From the NCBI GenBank assembly GCA_945639195.1, contig CALZEE010000001.1, forward strand, positions 186,001 through 250,000: DNA of 64,000 nucleotides, read 5' to 3'. The notes under the pieces are model-generated. The model was not told the DNA's origin and searched no databases. It saw only the letters and a list, made by a program, of their open reading frames with translations. Both the position numbers and the translations under genes were made by a program. The stretch is from an uncultured Ignatzschineria sp. (GTDB lineage Bacteria; Pseudomonadota; Gammaproteobacteria; Cardiobacteriales; Wohlfahrtiimonadaceae). Below are positions 1 to 7,961 of the stretch, piece after piece (positions within the stretch are counted from its first letter, which is position 1; the number at the start of each line of letters is the position of its first letter).

Positions 1-318
1 TTTTTTAAAGAGAACCCCTTTCCCTTCCATTACAGGTTTGCTTGCTAATGGGCCAATATTTCCAAGGCCAAGCACTGCAGTACCATTACTAATGACGGCA
101 ACAAGGTTTCCACGAGCAGTGTAGTCAAGTGCTGTCAGTGGATCATTTTGAATCTCTTCACAGGCATAAGCAACACCTGGAGAGTAGGCAAGAGAGAGGT
201 CCTTTTGATTGACGAGCGGCTTTGTCGCTTCAACCGAGATTTTACCCGGTTTTGGCTGTGCATGATAGCGAAGCGCTTCAATACGAAGATCTTCAGTTTT
301 ATTATTTGGAGAATCCAT
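1..318 (-). CDS. maeB: NADP-dependent malic enzyme, N-terminal part (runs off the window)
   Basis: Oxidative decarboxylation of malate to pyruvate with NADP+, in the cytoplasm. Only the first 106 codons are present, and the gene continues beyond base 1. The visible protein starts [12 protein letters not shown] and carries the malic enzyme N-terminal block: [19 protein letters not shown], then [36 protein letters not shown]. This is close to the start of the two-domain (malic enzyme plus phosphotransacetylase-like) MaeB type, but the second domain cannot be seen here. The ATG at 318 has an AGGATAG-like ribosome site just upstream. It is divergent from rpoH across a 319-base gap. Family call is firm; MaeB rather than another malic enzyme rests on N-terminal similarity. 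Confidence 0.88.
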   Translation of the reverse strand, partial: MDSPNNKTEDLRIEALRYHAQPKPGKISVEATKPLVNQKDLSLAYSPGVAYACEEIQNDPLTALDYTARGNLVAVISNGTAVLGLGNIGPLASKPVMEGKGVLFKK

Positions 319-535
319 GGAGATCTATCCTTTATACTGAATTTGGAGGAAATATTAGATACTAACAAGGATTGGGCTTTGAATCTACTGATGGTCTGAT
401 AAAAAAAGTGTTTCGCTTACGTTAGTAGTGAAAATTATTGATTTAATACGAGAATATCGGGATCTTATCCCTAAGTTTAATGCGTTTTATAAGAATATTA
501 AATGAAGATTTAATAGGGACTCGGAGAATCATATT

Positions 536-544
536 TGCTATAAT
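536..544 (+). promoter_or_regulatory. Extended -10 promoter for rpoH
   Basis: A perfect TATAAT at 539-544 is preceded by TGC, giving the extended -10 form TGnTATAAT; no good -35 is seen 17 bases upstream. It lies about 95 bases before the rpoH start. The rest of the 319-637 gap holds a short palindrome (GGGATcttATCCC, 459-471) and nothing else I can name; the maeB promoter must also lie here but is not clear. Confidence 0.55.
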
Positions 545-637
545 GCAACATGATAAAAATTGTAGAAAGAAGGCCTGTTTATTGCCGTAAATTCAATGAG
601 CAGACCTCTTTTGATTGAGTTTTGGAGGGCTATAATA

Positions 638-1516
638 ATGCCTAGTGATGACAAACAATTGGTGCTTAGAGCAAACACATTTCCATCTGTTGCAGATGGC
701 TTGGATGCTTACATAAGCGCCATTGGGGATATCCCAACGTTAACTGCTGAAGAAGAGCAGGCACTTGCCTATCGTCTGATTGAGCATGAGGATCTTCATG
801 CCGCGCAGACGTTGGTGCTTTCACATCTAAAATTTGTGGTGCACGTTGCAAAAAACTACACAGGGTATGGATTACCACTTGTGGATCTTATCCAAGAGGG
901 AAATGTGGGTTTAATGAAAGCCGTTAAACGTTTTGATCCCTCTTATAATGTTCGCTTAATCTCTTTTGCCGTTTATTGGATTAAATCAGAGATTCACGAA
1001 TTTGTAATTCGTAACTGGCGTATTGTGAAAGTTGCGACAACAAAAGCACAAAGAAAACTCTTCTTTAACTTACGTTCTTCTAAAGAGACTTTAGAGTGGC
1101 TTACAGATGATGAAGCTGCAGATATTGCCAAAGAGCTTAATGTGAGTAAAGCAGAAGTGAAAAGAATGGAGATGCGACTTTTCTCTAAAGATTTAGCTTT
1201 TGACCTCCCTGTAGGAAGCGCACCTGATGATGGTGATTTTAGTCCTTCAGATTGGCTTTCAAGTACTGCTTTAGATCCATCCCAAGCTTTAGAGAAGGAA
1301 GATTATGCAGACCATAATAATGCACAATTAAGTGGTGCATTAGAGGCGCTTGATCCTCGTAGTAAGGATATCATTATGCAACGTTGGATGATTGATGAGG
1401 ATGAAGAGCGACCTACATTAACAGAGCTTGCTGATAAGTATTCAGTCTCTGCGGAACGTATTCGACAAATTGAAAATCAGGCAATGAGTAAAATCAAAGA
1501 CCTGTTAACGGTATAA
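638..1516 (+). CDS. rpoH: RNA polymerase sigma-32 factor (heat shock sigma)
   Basis: Alternative sigma factor that directs RNA polymerase to heat-shock promoters. The 292-residue product is slightly longer than E. coli RpoH (284). Region 2 carries DLIQEGNVGLMKAVKRFDP and the aromatic -10 recognition stretch (VRLISFAVYWIKSEI). The RpoH box QRKLFFNLR, diagnostic of this sigma subfamily, follows, and the C-terminal helix-turn-helix is ADKYSVSAERIRQIE. I chose ATG 638 because GGAGGG sits 8 bases upstream; an in-frame ATG at 596 has no ribosome site and would add 14 non-conserved residues. An extended -10 promoter precedes it and a hairpin terminator follows. Regulation of RpoH by mRNA structure or chaperones is known in E. 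coli but not readable here. Confidence 0.96.
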   Translation: MPSDDKQLVLRANTFPSVADGLDAYISAIGDIPTLTAEEEQALAYRLIEHEDLHAAQTLVLSHLKFVVHVAKNYTGYGLPLVDLIQEGNVGLMKAVKRFDPSYNVRLISFAVYWIKSEIHEFVIRNWRIVKVATTKAQRKLFFNLRSSKETLEWLTDDEAADIAKELNVSKAEVKRMEMRLFSKDLAFDLPVGSAPDDGDFSPSDWLSSTALDPSQALEKEDYADHNNAQLSGALEALDPRSKDIIMQRWMIDEDEERPTLTELADKYSVSAERIRQIENQAMSKIKDLLTV

Positions 1517-1540
1517 CTATAAACCTAGCTATTACGTAAA

Positions 1541-1569
1541 GGACTCAGATAAGAATTCTGGGTCTTTTC
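1541..1569 (+). terminator. Intrinsic terminator after rpoH
   Basis: Nine paired positions, GGACTCAGA (1541-1549) with TCTGGGTCT (1557-1565), two of them G-T wobbles, a 7-base loop and a short T-rich tail. It separates rpoH from diaA, whose ATG lies 20 bases after the tail. Confidence 0.7.
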
Positions 1570-1588
1570 TATTATGGAGATGGATAAA

Positions 1589-2158
1589 ATGACAGCTATC
1601 GCGCATATAAAAGAGAGTATTGAAGTTAAGCAGTTAGCCCTTGAATTGATGCCTGAGGTGATCGAAGCAACGGGTAATGTAATGATTGAATCCTTGAAGG
1701 CAGGGAATAAGGTTTTAATCTGTGGTAATGGCGGATCTGCGGCTGATGCGCAACATTTTGCGGCAGAGTTAATGAATCGCTTTGAAACTGAACGTGCACC
1801 ATTGCCGGCAGTTGCGCTAACAACAGATAGCTCGAACCTCACTTCGATTGCTAACGATTATAGTTATGATGAGGTTTTTTCTAAGCAAGTGATGGCGCTG
1901 GGAAATGCGGGTGATATTTTAATTGCGATCAGTACCAGTGGTAATTCAAAGAGTATTAATCTTGCGATTGAAGAAGCATTGAAAAAAGGCATGATTGTTT
2001 TGGCGTTAACAGGCGAAACGGGTGGAAAAATGCGTGAAATAGAATCCCCTGATCTGCATTTAGTAAATGTTCCGAGTAAACGAACAGCACGCGTTCAAGA
2101 AGTGCATATTTTGGTGATTCATATCTGGTGCGCAATGATTGATAAGGTTTTTAAATAG
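1589..2158 (+). CDS. diaA: DnaA initiator-associating protein / SIS-domain phosphoheptose isomerase homologue
   Basis: A single SIS (sugar isomerase) domain protein of 189 residues in the GmhA/DiaA family. Visible family motifs are the phosphosugar loop CGNGGSAADAQHFAAELMNRF, the ANDYSYDEVFSKQV segment, AISTSGNSKSI and the C-terminal RTARVQEVH. DiaA binds DnaA and promotes initiation in E. coli; GmhA is an LPS heptose isomerase. I favour DiaA because the next gene is dolP, reproducing the E. coli diaA-dolP (yraO-yraP) pair. ATG 1589 has GGAG 9 bases upstream; the earlier in-frame ATGs at 1574 and 1580 lack one. Enzymatic activity cannot be excluded from sequence. Confidence 0.85.
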   Translation: MTAIAHIKESIEVKQLALELMPEVIEATGNVMIESLKAGNKVLICGNGGSAADAQHFAAELMNRFETERAPLPAVALTTDSSNLTSIANDYSYDEVFSKQVMALGNAGDILIAISTSGNSKSINLAIEEALKKGMIVLALTGETGGKMREIESPDLHLVNVPSKRTARVQEVHILVIHIWCAMIDKVFK

Positions 2159-2238
2159 ATAAATAGAGTGGTGCAAGTGAATGCTTGTATCAAAATGAAG
2201 CGAACCTAATAGGGTGATATTAACCTTAGGAGATAAAC

Positions 2239-2838
2239 ATGTTAAAGCGATTTTTCTTGTTAAGTAGTTTTATGGTGTTGTTGGCGGGCTGTGTGCCGAT
2301 GATGATTGCCGGAGGAGTTGGTGCGACAGCTGCCGGGGTGAATGATCGACGTACTGCTGGGCAAATTGTTGAAGATAATGCGATTACGGTTAAAGTGCAG
2401 AATATGATTGGCCAGCTTCCTGGGCGTGGTAATGCACATGTCAGTATCTTAAGTTATAACGGCGTTGTATTGATTCTTGGTGAAGTGCCGACAAGAGAGT
2501 TGGGCATTGAAATTGAGAGTTCGGTTCTTAAAACAGAACATGTGAAAGGTGTACATAATGAATTAATCATTGGGCCTGAAGCTTCGTTCCCAAGTATCGC
2601 AACTGACTCGATGATCACAGCGAAAGTGAAAACAGCACTGGCGACAAACATTAAGTTAAAAGGATTTAATGCCGGCAATGTGAAAGTGGAGACGACAGGT
2701 AGAAAAGTCTATCTCATGGGGATTGTTAACAATGCAGAGGCACAAGAGGCCATTAATATCGCACGCCATGTATCGGGTGTTGAAGAGGTCGTTCCTTTCT
2801 TTGATATCGTGAATCGTCAGTTCCATAATATAAACTAA
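2239..2838 (+). CDS. dolP: BON-domain outer membrane lipoprotein DolP
   Basis: A 199-residue lipoprotein; E. coli DolP (YraP) has 191. The signal peptide ends in the lipobox LLAGC, with the lipidated cysteine at residue 18, followed by a glycine-rich stretch. Two BON domains follow at roughly residues 48-115 and 124-193, the second with the typical GRKVYLMGIV strand and the AINIARHVSGVEEVV helix. DolP binds anionic phospholipids and supports outer membrane integrity and BAM function. It follows diaA by 80 bases with its own ribosome site TTAGGAGA. Strong call from domain order and neighbourhood. Confidence 0.9.
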   Translation: MLKRFFLLSSFMVLLAGCVPMMIAGGVGATAAGVNDRRTAGQIVEDNAITVKVQNMIGQLPGRGNAHVSILSYNGVVLILGEVPTRELGIEIESSVLKTEHVKGVHNELIIGPEASFPSIATDSMITAKVKTALATNIKLKGFNAGNVKVETTGRKVYLMGIVNNAEAQEAINIARHVSGVEEVVPFFDIVNRQFHNIN

Positions 2839-2882
2839 AATAAAATATTGAGTAATCGCTCAGTATTAAAACTCGCTAAAGG

Positions 2883-2960
2883 CCCTAATACAGATTCATT
2901 AGGGAAGGGCTTTAAGAGGAGTGGATGTCTTATATAGTGCTGCCAGCATGAGGCTGGCAG
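2883..2960 (+). terminator. Two tandem hairpins between dolP and gorA
   Basis: The first pairs CCCTAAT (2883-2889) with ATTAGGG (2898-2904); the second pairs CTGCCAGC (2940-2947) with GCTGGCAG (2953-2960) around a 5-base loop. Neither has a strong T tract (TATTCATTTC follows the second), so termination is likely but not certain. Confidence 0.45.
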
Positions 2961-3004
2961 TATTCATTTCCAGTCATAACAACTGTAAATAAAAAGGGTT
3001 AAAA

Positions 3005-4360
3005 ATGAGTAAACAGTATGATGCAATTGTAATCGGTGGTGGATCAGGTGGTCTTTCCTATGCAGAGAGAGCGGCAAGCTACGGTGTCAAATGTCTTCTT
3101 ATTGAGAAGGATAAACTCGGGGGTACGTGCGTTAACGTAGGGTGTGTTCCTAAGAAAGTGATGTGGAATGCGGCGAATATTGCCCATATGTTTGATGATG
3201 CAAAAGGGTATGGATTTACCTTTGGTACACCAGAATTCTCATGGAAAGTGCTTAAAGAGAAGCGCGATGAATATATTAATAACATTGTGACGTGGTACAA
3301 CAATAGTTATATGCCAGATGCCGGAGTAGACGTTATTCAAGGCGCTGCAAAATTTGTTGATAATAAGACGGTTGAAGTAAATGGTGAAACCTACAGTGCA
3401 GATATTATTGTTGTTTCAACGGGAGGCTATCCATTAGTGCCTGAAGTGAAGGGCGCTGAGTATGGAATTACTTCAGATGAGTTCTTCTCATTAGAAGAAG
3501 CCCCTAAGCGTGTTGCGGTTGTTGGGGCGGGTTATATCGCGGTAGAACTTGCACAACTTCTCTCGGCATTAGGCAGCGAAGCGCATTTGATTTGCCGTGG
3601 AGATATGGTACTTCGTCATTTTGATAGTTATATCACCTCGCATCTTAAAGATGAGATGGATAAAGATGAGCGTCTCACGCTTCATACGAATTCGAATGTT
3701 CAAGCGGTTGTAAAAAATGCAGATGGCTCATTCACTGTAACAACTGAAAAAGAATCTATGGATGTGGATTTAGTGATCTGGGCGATTGGTCGTGGTTACA
3801 ATACACACAATATCGCTTTAGATAAAACGGATGTTGTGCCAAATGCAGATGGTACGATTACTGTTAACAAATTCCAAGAAACGAATGTTCCAAGTATTTA
3901 TGTCTTAGGTGACATTATTGGTGGAAAGTTCCAATTAACCCCTGTTGCGATTGCGGCGGGTCGTCGTTTGGCGGATAGATTGCACAATGGTATGACAGAT
4001 CGCCATCTTGAGTATCGAGAAATTCCGAGTGTTGTCTTCTCTCATCCTCCTATTGGTACAACGGGGATTACTGAGAAAGAGGCGATTGCAGAATATGGTC
4101 AAGATCAAGTGAAATGTTATACCGCATCCTTTACCGCCATGTACTCAAACTTCAGTTCAAAACCTGTAAAAACGGCAATGAAGATGGTGTGTGTGGGTAA
4201 GGATGAGAAAATTGTTGGGATTCACCTTATAGGACCAACGGTTGACGAGATGCTTCAGGGCTTTGCAGTTGCAGTAAAAATGGGCGCGCACAAAAGAGAT
4301 TTTGATGATACCGTTGCGCTCCACCCGACTGCGGCGGAAGAACTGGTCACAATGCGTTAA
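3005..4360 (+). CDS. gorA: Glutathione-disulfide reductase
   Basis: Cytoplasmic FAD flavoprotein that reduces glutathione disulfide with NADPH. The 451-residue length is typical (E. coli Gor 450). It shows the FAD dinucleotide fold [17 protein letters not shown], the redox-active disulfide in [13 protein letters not shown] (C42, C47), the second dinucleotide motif [15 protein letters not shown], the FAD motif YVLGDI and the C-terminal histidine-glutamate pair in LHPTAAEE. The GCVPKKVMW context, with VPKK rather than IPSK, distinguishes it from lipoamide dehydrogenase. Initiation is from ATG 3005 with a weak GGG ribosome site. It is followed after 37 bases by pit. Confidence 0.95.
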   Translation: MSKQYDAIVIGGGSGGLSYAERAASYGVKCLLIEKDKLGGTCVNVGCVPKKVMWNAANIAHMFDDAKGYGFTFGTPEFSWKVLKEKRDEYINNIVTWYNNSYMPDAGVDVIQGAAKFVDNKTVEVNGETYSADIIVVSTGGYPLVPEVKGAEYGITSDEFFSLEEAPKRVAVVGAGYIAVELAQLLSALGSEAHLICRGDMVLRHFDSYITSHLKDEMDKDERLTLHTNSNVQAVVKNADGSFTVTTEKESMDVDLVIWAIGRGYNTHNIALDKTDVVPNADGTITVNKFQETNVPSIYVLGDIIGGKFQLTPVAIAAGRRLADRLHNGMTDRHLEYREIPSVVFSHPPIGTTGITEKEAIAEYGQDQVKCYTASFTAMYSNFSSKPVKTAMKMVCVGKDEKIVGIHLIGPTVDEMLQGFAVAVKMGAHKRDFDDTVALHPTAAEELVTMR

Positions 4361-4397
4361 CTGACAATCATTGGTATAAAACAGAGTATAAAACATC

Positions 4398-5867
4398 ATG
4401 TTAGAATTTTTTCAGAGTATTGACATCGCTATTATATTAACGCTAGTGCTATCCGTTGGATTAGTGCTGGCGTTTGAGTTTGTAAATGGGTTTCACGACA
4501 CTGCGAATGCAGTTGCAACGGTTATCTACACAAAATCTATGAAGCCAAGATTCGCGGTATTTTTATCGGGTATCTTTAACTTTTTAGGCGTTTTATTTGG
4601 GGGGTTAAGCGTTGCTTATGCCATTGTGAATCTTTTGCCGATGGATCTTTTGGCGAGTGCGAGCTCCACGAAAGGTCTGGTAATGGTTGTTTCATTACTG
4701 GTTTCAGCGCTTATTTGGAACTTGGGGACATGGTACTTCGGTATTCCGGCATCGAGTTCACATACGTTGATCGGATCTATTTTAGGGGTCGGATTGGCTA
4801 ATGCTCTATTAACGGATCACTCTTTAGTGGATGGTGTTAACTGGGAGAAAGCCATGGGTGTTTTTGAATCGTTGCTCTTCTCGCCCTTTATTGGTGCTGG
4901 GTTAGCGGGGATTTTATTACTCTTATTGCTACGTTTTTTACCTAAAAGCTATATTCATAAAACGCCTTATCAGCGCCACGTGATTGAAAAGCGTAAAAGA
5001 CCCCCATTCTGGCCTCGTTTCTGGCTTGTCACCTCAGCAATGGGGATGAGCTATGCGCATGGGCAAAATGATGGGCAGAAAGGGATTGGTCTCGTAATGT
5101 TGGTGCTCTTCAGTGTTGTGCCTGCACACTTTGTTTTAAATCTTAATTCAAGTGTATTTGAGATTGAGCAGACAAGAGTCGCAGCGCAGCAGATGATCGC
5201 TTATTATGAGACGAATCAGACGGCGCTTGATACTCTCTACCCAAAGAATGATACAAAAGTGAGTGATGGTCTCTTTAGTTGTGAATATAGTGAGATGAAG
5301 CAACACTCTGAAAAGCTGATTAATACATTAAGTGGTGTGGATGATTACGATAAACTTACAACGGATCAGCGTTGGGCGGTACGTAATGAAGTGATGTGTT
5401 TAGCGAGTATTGCAAAAACACTTGAATCTGTGAAAGAGCTTCCTGAAGGCTATCGTAAATCTTATAAGGCGATTGGGAAGGATCTGACTAAAACGACGCA
5501 ATATGCGCCATTTTGGGTGATTGTTGCTGTGGCATTAGCGCTCGGAATGGGGACGATGATTGGTTGGAAGCGTGTAGTTGATACGGTAGGTGGTAAGATC
5601 GGGAAAAAAGATATGACTTATGCGCAAGGAATGAGTGCACAGGTCGTTTCAGGAATCGCTATTGCTTCAGCAAGCCACTTTGGTTTTCCTGTTTCTACAA
5701 CGCATATTTTATCGAGCTCTGTTGCGGGAACGATGATCGCGAGTAAAGCGGGCTTACAGAAATCAACTGTTAAAAATATTTTAATCGCATGGATTCTTAC
5801 GTTGCCGGTATCAACCTCGTTATCGTTTGGACTCTATGTCCTTGGTACTTACTTATTTGTGAATTAA
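4398..5867 (+). CDS. pit: Low-affinity inorganic phosphate transporter, Pit family
   Basis: Integral membrane symporter for metal-phosphate and protons, 489 residues, near the E. coli PitA length. Two inverted Pit repeats are visible. The N-terminal one has FVNGFHDTANAVATVIYTKSM and ASSSHTLIGSILGVG; the C-terminal one has MSAQVVSGIAIASASHFGFPVSTTH. A hydrophilic helical insert (about residues 255-370) separates them, as in PitA. The stop codon is one base before tsaC, so the two are co-transcribed and probably translationally coupled. No strong ribosome site precedes ATG 4398. Whether it corresponds to PitA or PitB cannot be decided from the sequence. Confidence 0.92.
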   Translation: MLEFFQSIDIAIILTLVLSVGLVLAFEFVNGFHDTANAVATVIYTKSMKPRFAVFLSGIFNFLGVLFGGLSVAYAIVNLLPMDLLASASSTKGLVMVVSLLVSALIWNLGTWYFGIPASSSHTLIGSILGVGLANALLTDHSLVDGVNWEKAMGVFESLLFSPFIGAGLAGILLLLLLRFLPKSYIHKTPYQRHVIEKRKRPPFWPRFWLVTSAMGMSYAHGQNDGQKGIGLVMLVLFSVVPAHFVLNLNSSVFEIEQTRVAAQQMIAYYETNQTALDTLYPKNDTKVSDGLFSCEYSEMKQHSEKLINTLSGVDDYDKLTTDQRWAVRNEVMCLASIAKTLESVKELPEGYRKSYKAIGKDLTKTTQYAPFWVIVAVALALGMGTMIGWKRVVDTVGGKIGKKDMTYAQGMSAQVVSGIAIASASHFGFPVSTTHILSSSVAGTMIASKAGLQKSTVKNILIAWILTLPVSTSLSFGLYVLGTYLFVN

Positions 5868-5868
5868 G

Positions 5869-6429
5869 ATGAAATTACTCTCTTACGAAGAGGCTGCTGC
5901 AGCCTTAAAAAATGGTGAAGTTATTGCCTATCCTACTGAAGGGGTTTACGGCTTTGCTGCAGATGCAATGAATCAAGAAGCGGTTGAAAAGCTGCTGAAC
6001 ATGAAAGCGCGCTCATCCTCAAAAGGATTTATTGTCATGAGTGCTTCATTACCTCAACTCGCGCCACTCATTAAGCCTTTATCGGCTGATGAGGCGACGG
6101 TGGTATTAGAGAGCCTACGTGGTGGTTTTCGCTATACCTGGATTGTTCCTTGTGTAGAGAGTTGTCCTGAGTATCTTAGAGGGCAATTTTCAACATTAGC
6201 GGTGCGTATTACTAATCACTCTGATGCGCTAGCATTGTGTGAATTAATGCCGGTAGGTGTTGTTTCAACGAGTGCAAATCTTCATAAAGAGGCGCCGCTC
6301 GAAACGCCGGAAGCCATTATGGAAGTTTTTGGTAATCAGATTGCGGGGGTAATGCAAGGGGCAGTTGGGGGCTTGTCTTCGTCAACGCGTATTGTGCATC
6401 TTAAGAGCGGAGATATCATTCGCGCTTAA
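5869..6429 (+). CDS. tsaC: Threonylcarbamoyl-AMP synthase TsaC
   Basis: Makes L-threonylcarbamoyladenylate from threonine, bicarbonate and ATP, the first step of t6A37 tRNA modification. At 186 residues it is the short TsaC form rather than the longer Sua5. Motifs of the YrdC fold are seen: IAYPTEGVYGFAADA, the KxR...S..KG element in LNMKARSSSKGF, and VGVVSTSANLH. It starts one base after the pit stop. A strong terminator lies 54 bases after its stop. The gene is far from other t6A genes, which is common for tsaC. Confidence 0.92.
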   Translation: MKLLSYEEAAAALKNGEVIAYPTEGVYGFAADAMNQEAVEKLLNMKARSSSKGFIVMSASLPQLAPLIKPLSADEATVVLESLRGGFRYTWIVPCVESCPEYLRGQFSTLAVRITNHSDALALCELMPVGVVSTSANLHKEAPLETPEAIMEVFGNQIAGVMQGAVGGLSSSTRIVHLKSGDIIRA

Positions 6430-6482
6430 GCATGATTGATATGAGGGTTCTCTAAAGGAGATACCTTATATTCGCGTCTTGG

Positions 6483-6522
6483 AAAGGGTGTATCTATGTC
6501 ACGATAGATACACCCTTTTTTA
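6483..6522 (+). terminator. Strong terminator after tsaC
   Basis: Perfect 15-bp stem (AAAGGGTGTATCTAT, 6483-6497, with its complement at 6504-6518), a 6-base loop and a run of T. Ends the pit-tsaC transcript. Confidence 0.9.
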
Positions 6523-6573
6523 TTACCGATTTTAATGATTAAAGAGAGTCGGTCGTTATAAAAAACAGGTGAC

Positions 6574-6603
6574 AAAAAAAGCCCTACTAAAAAGTAGGGC
6601 TTT
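6574..6603 (-). terminator. Terminator after rpsT
   Basis: An 11-bp stem, AAAGCCCTACT (6578-6588) and AGTAGGGCTTT (6593-6603), with an A4 loop. The run of A at 6574-6580 gives the T tract on the minus strand, so it terminates rpsT; it could also catch read-through from tsaC. Confidence 0.9.
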
Positions 6604-6634
6604 ATTTTGTATCTTGTTAAAGCGATGCTTAGAA

Positions 6635-6898
6635 TTAAGCGATTGCTTTGATTTGCGCGTTTAAACGGCTAAGAATACGTGCAACTTTGTTCTTATGAAT
6701 AAGACCACGTTTTGCTGAACGATCAAGTGCGCCTTGCGCTTTACCGAATGCTTTAACTGCTTCTTCGCGGTTATTGCCTTTGATAGCGTTAATCGTTTTT
6801 TTAACATAAGTTCTAGTCATAGAACGGTATGATGCGTTAGCTGCATTGCTTTTCTCAGCTTGACGAACGCGTTTTCTTGCTTGTGCTGTATTTGCCAA
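6635..6898 (-). CDS. rpsT: 30S ribosomal protein S20 (UUG start)
   Basis: S20 binds 16S rRNA early in 30S assembly. From TTG 6898 the product is 87 residues, exactly the E. coli length, starting (M)ANTAQARKRVRQAEKSNA and ending LNAQIKAIA. The GGAG 7 bases upstream fixes this start. An ATG further upstream at 6961 would add 21 residues unlike any S20 and has no ribosome site. E. coli rpsT also begins with UUG, and that codon contributes to S20 autorepression there; the same control is likely here. It is a single-gene unit with its own terminator. Confidence 0.96.
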   Translation of the reverse strand: MANTAQARKRVRQAEKSNAANASYRSMTRTYVKKTINAIKGNNREEAVKAFGKAQGALDRSAKRGLIHKNKVARILSRLNAQIKAIA

Positions 6899-7043
6899 GG
6901 TTTTACTCCAGTTTAAAATGTTAGAATTTATAACACAGTGTTGCGACGAAAACCGACGCAATCAAATTTGTAATAATCACATATGATTATCTTTTTTCAG
7001 CATTTTGTCAATCACTTCTGCCAAAGATTGTGAATTTAATCCC

Positions 7044-7823
7044 TTAGAATGCAGGGACAATACTTCCTTTATATTTTTCATCGATGAATTGACGAACGTC
7101 ATCAGAAGTAATCACTTCGATCAATGCTTTAATGCGAGCATCATCTTTGTTCTCTGGGAGAACTGCAATGATATTAGCATAAGGAGAGTCAGCACCTTCA
7201 ATAAAGAGCGAATCTTTTACTGGATTGAGGTTCGCTTCTAAAGCAAAGTTGGTGTTAATCAGCGCAAGATCAACTTCATCGAGCGTACGCGCAAGCATTG
7301 GCGCCTCTAACTCAACAAAAGAGAGTTTGAGTGGGTTCTCTTTGATATCAAAGACAGTTGAGAGAATGTTGTCAGGGTTTGCAAGGGTAATTAAGCCTTC
7401 ATGATGGAGAAGAATTAATGCACGACCACCATTTGCAGGGTCATTAGGAATACTGACTTTAGCCCCTTGTTTTAAATCTTCTTTTGTGGTGATTTTTTGT
7501 GAATAAGCTGCAATTGGTTCTACATGAATCGCCGGATCTAAAGTAATGAGTTTAAGATTATGATTTTTATTGAACTCATCGAGATAGGGAACATGTTGGA
7601 AGAAGTTTGCATCAGCTTCTTTTTCATCAACCATTAAGTTCGGTAGAACGTAGTCAGTAACCACGACAATTTCAAGATTTATCTCTTTTTCAGCAAGCTG
7701 TGGTGCAATGAATTCTAAAATTTCTGCATGAGGAACTGGTGTTGCGACCACTTTAAGTTGATCTGCTGAAAGGCCGATAAATGGAACAAGAGAGAGAGCT
7801 GCTGCTAGTGCTAATTTACGCAT
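7044..7823 (-). CDS. metQ: Substrate-binding protein of a methionine-type ABC importer (MetQ/NlpA family, not a lipoprotein)
   Basis: Periplasmic solute receptor, 259 residues, last gene of a metN-metI-ddh-metQ operon. The NlpA/MetQ core is clear: KVVATPVPHAEILEF, DANFFQHVPYLDEFN, IPNDPANGGRALILLHHEGLI and the C-terminal TSDDVRQFIDEKYKGSIVPAF. The N-terminus is a signal peptide (charged MRK, hydrophobic core to about residue 17, then LSA and DQ). It contains no cysteine, so this receptor should be soluble, whereas E. coli MetQ is a lipoprotein. Methionine is the usual ligand, but the family also includes receptors for other substrates, and the embedded ddh gene raises the possibility of a different or wider ligand. 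Confidence 0.88.
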   Translation of the reverse strand: MRKLALAAALSLVPFIGLSADQLKVVATPVPHAEILEFIAPQLAEKEINLEIVVVTDYVLPNLMVDEKEADANFFQHVPYLDEFNKNHNLKLITLDPAIHVEPIAAYSQKITTKEDLKQGAKVSIPNDPANGGRALILLHHEGLITLANPDNILSTVFDIKENPLKLSFVELEAPMLARTLDEVDLALINTNFALEANLNPVKDSLFIEGADSPYANIIAVLPENKDDARIKALIEVITSDDVRQFIDEKYKGSIVPAF

Positions 7824-7843
7824 GATTTAAATTTCCTTTATAT

Positions 7844-7925
7844 AAAAAATGGGGATTCGAGCCCCGTACCTTCATTTATAGCGAGCTTTTAAAGTTAAAT
7901 CAACAGGAATTATTCTCCCTGTTGA
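7844..7925 (-). terminator. Two hairpins between ddh and metQ
   Basis: Read on the minus strand, TCAACAGG pairs with CCTGTTGA (7900-7925, perfect 8 bp). Then GGGG and CCCC (7851-7865) enclose a 7-base loop and are followed by ATTTTTT. The second looks like an intrinsic terminator or attenuator just before the metQ ribosome site, and would lower metQ expression relative to the upstream genes or allow regulation. Confidence 0.5.
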
Positions 7926-7961
7926 TCTATTTTTTAAAATCCCCTTTTATAACGGAGAGGC

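Noticed and set aside
596-637. Longer rpoH reading from ATG 596
   Set aside because: No ribosome site, residues not conserved; ATG 638 has GGAGGG at good spacing.
1589-2158. GmhA (sedoheptulose 7-phosphate isomerase) assignment
   Set aside because: The SIS family fits both, but the adjacent dolP and the ANDYSYDE segment favour DiaA; kept only as an alternative.
7848-7868. tRNA T-arm-like sequence (GGGG-ATTCGAG-CCCC)
   Set aside because: No acceptor, D or anticodon arms can be built around it, and the minus-strand T tract makes it a terminator-type hairpin.
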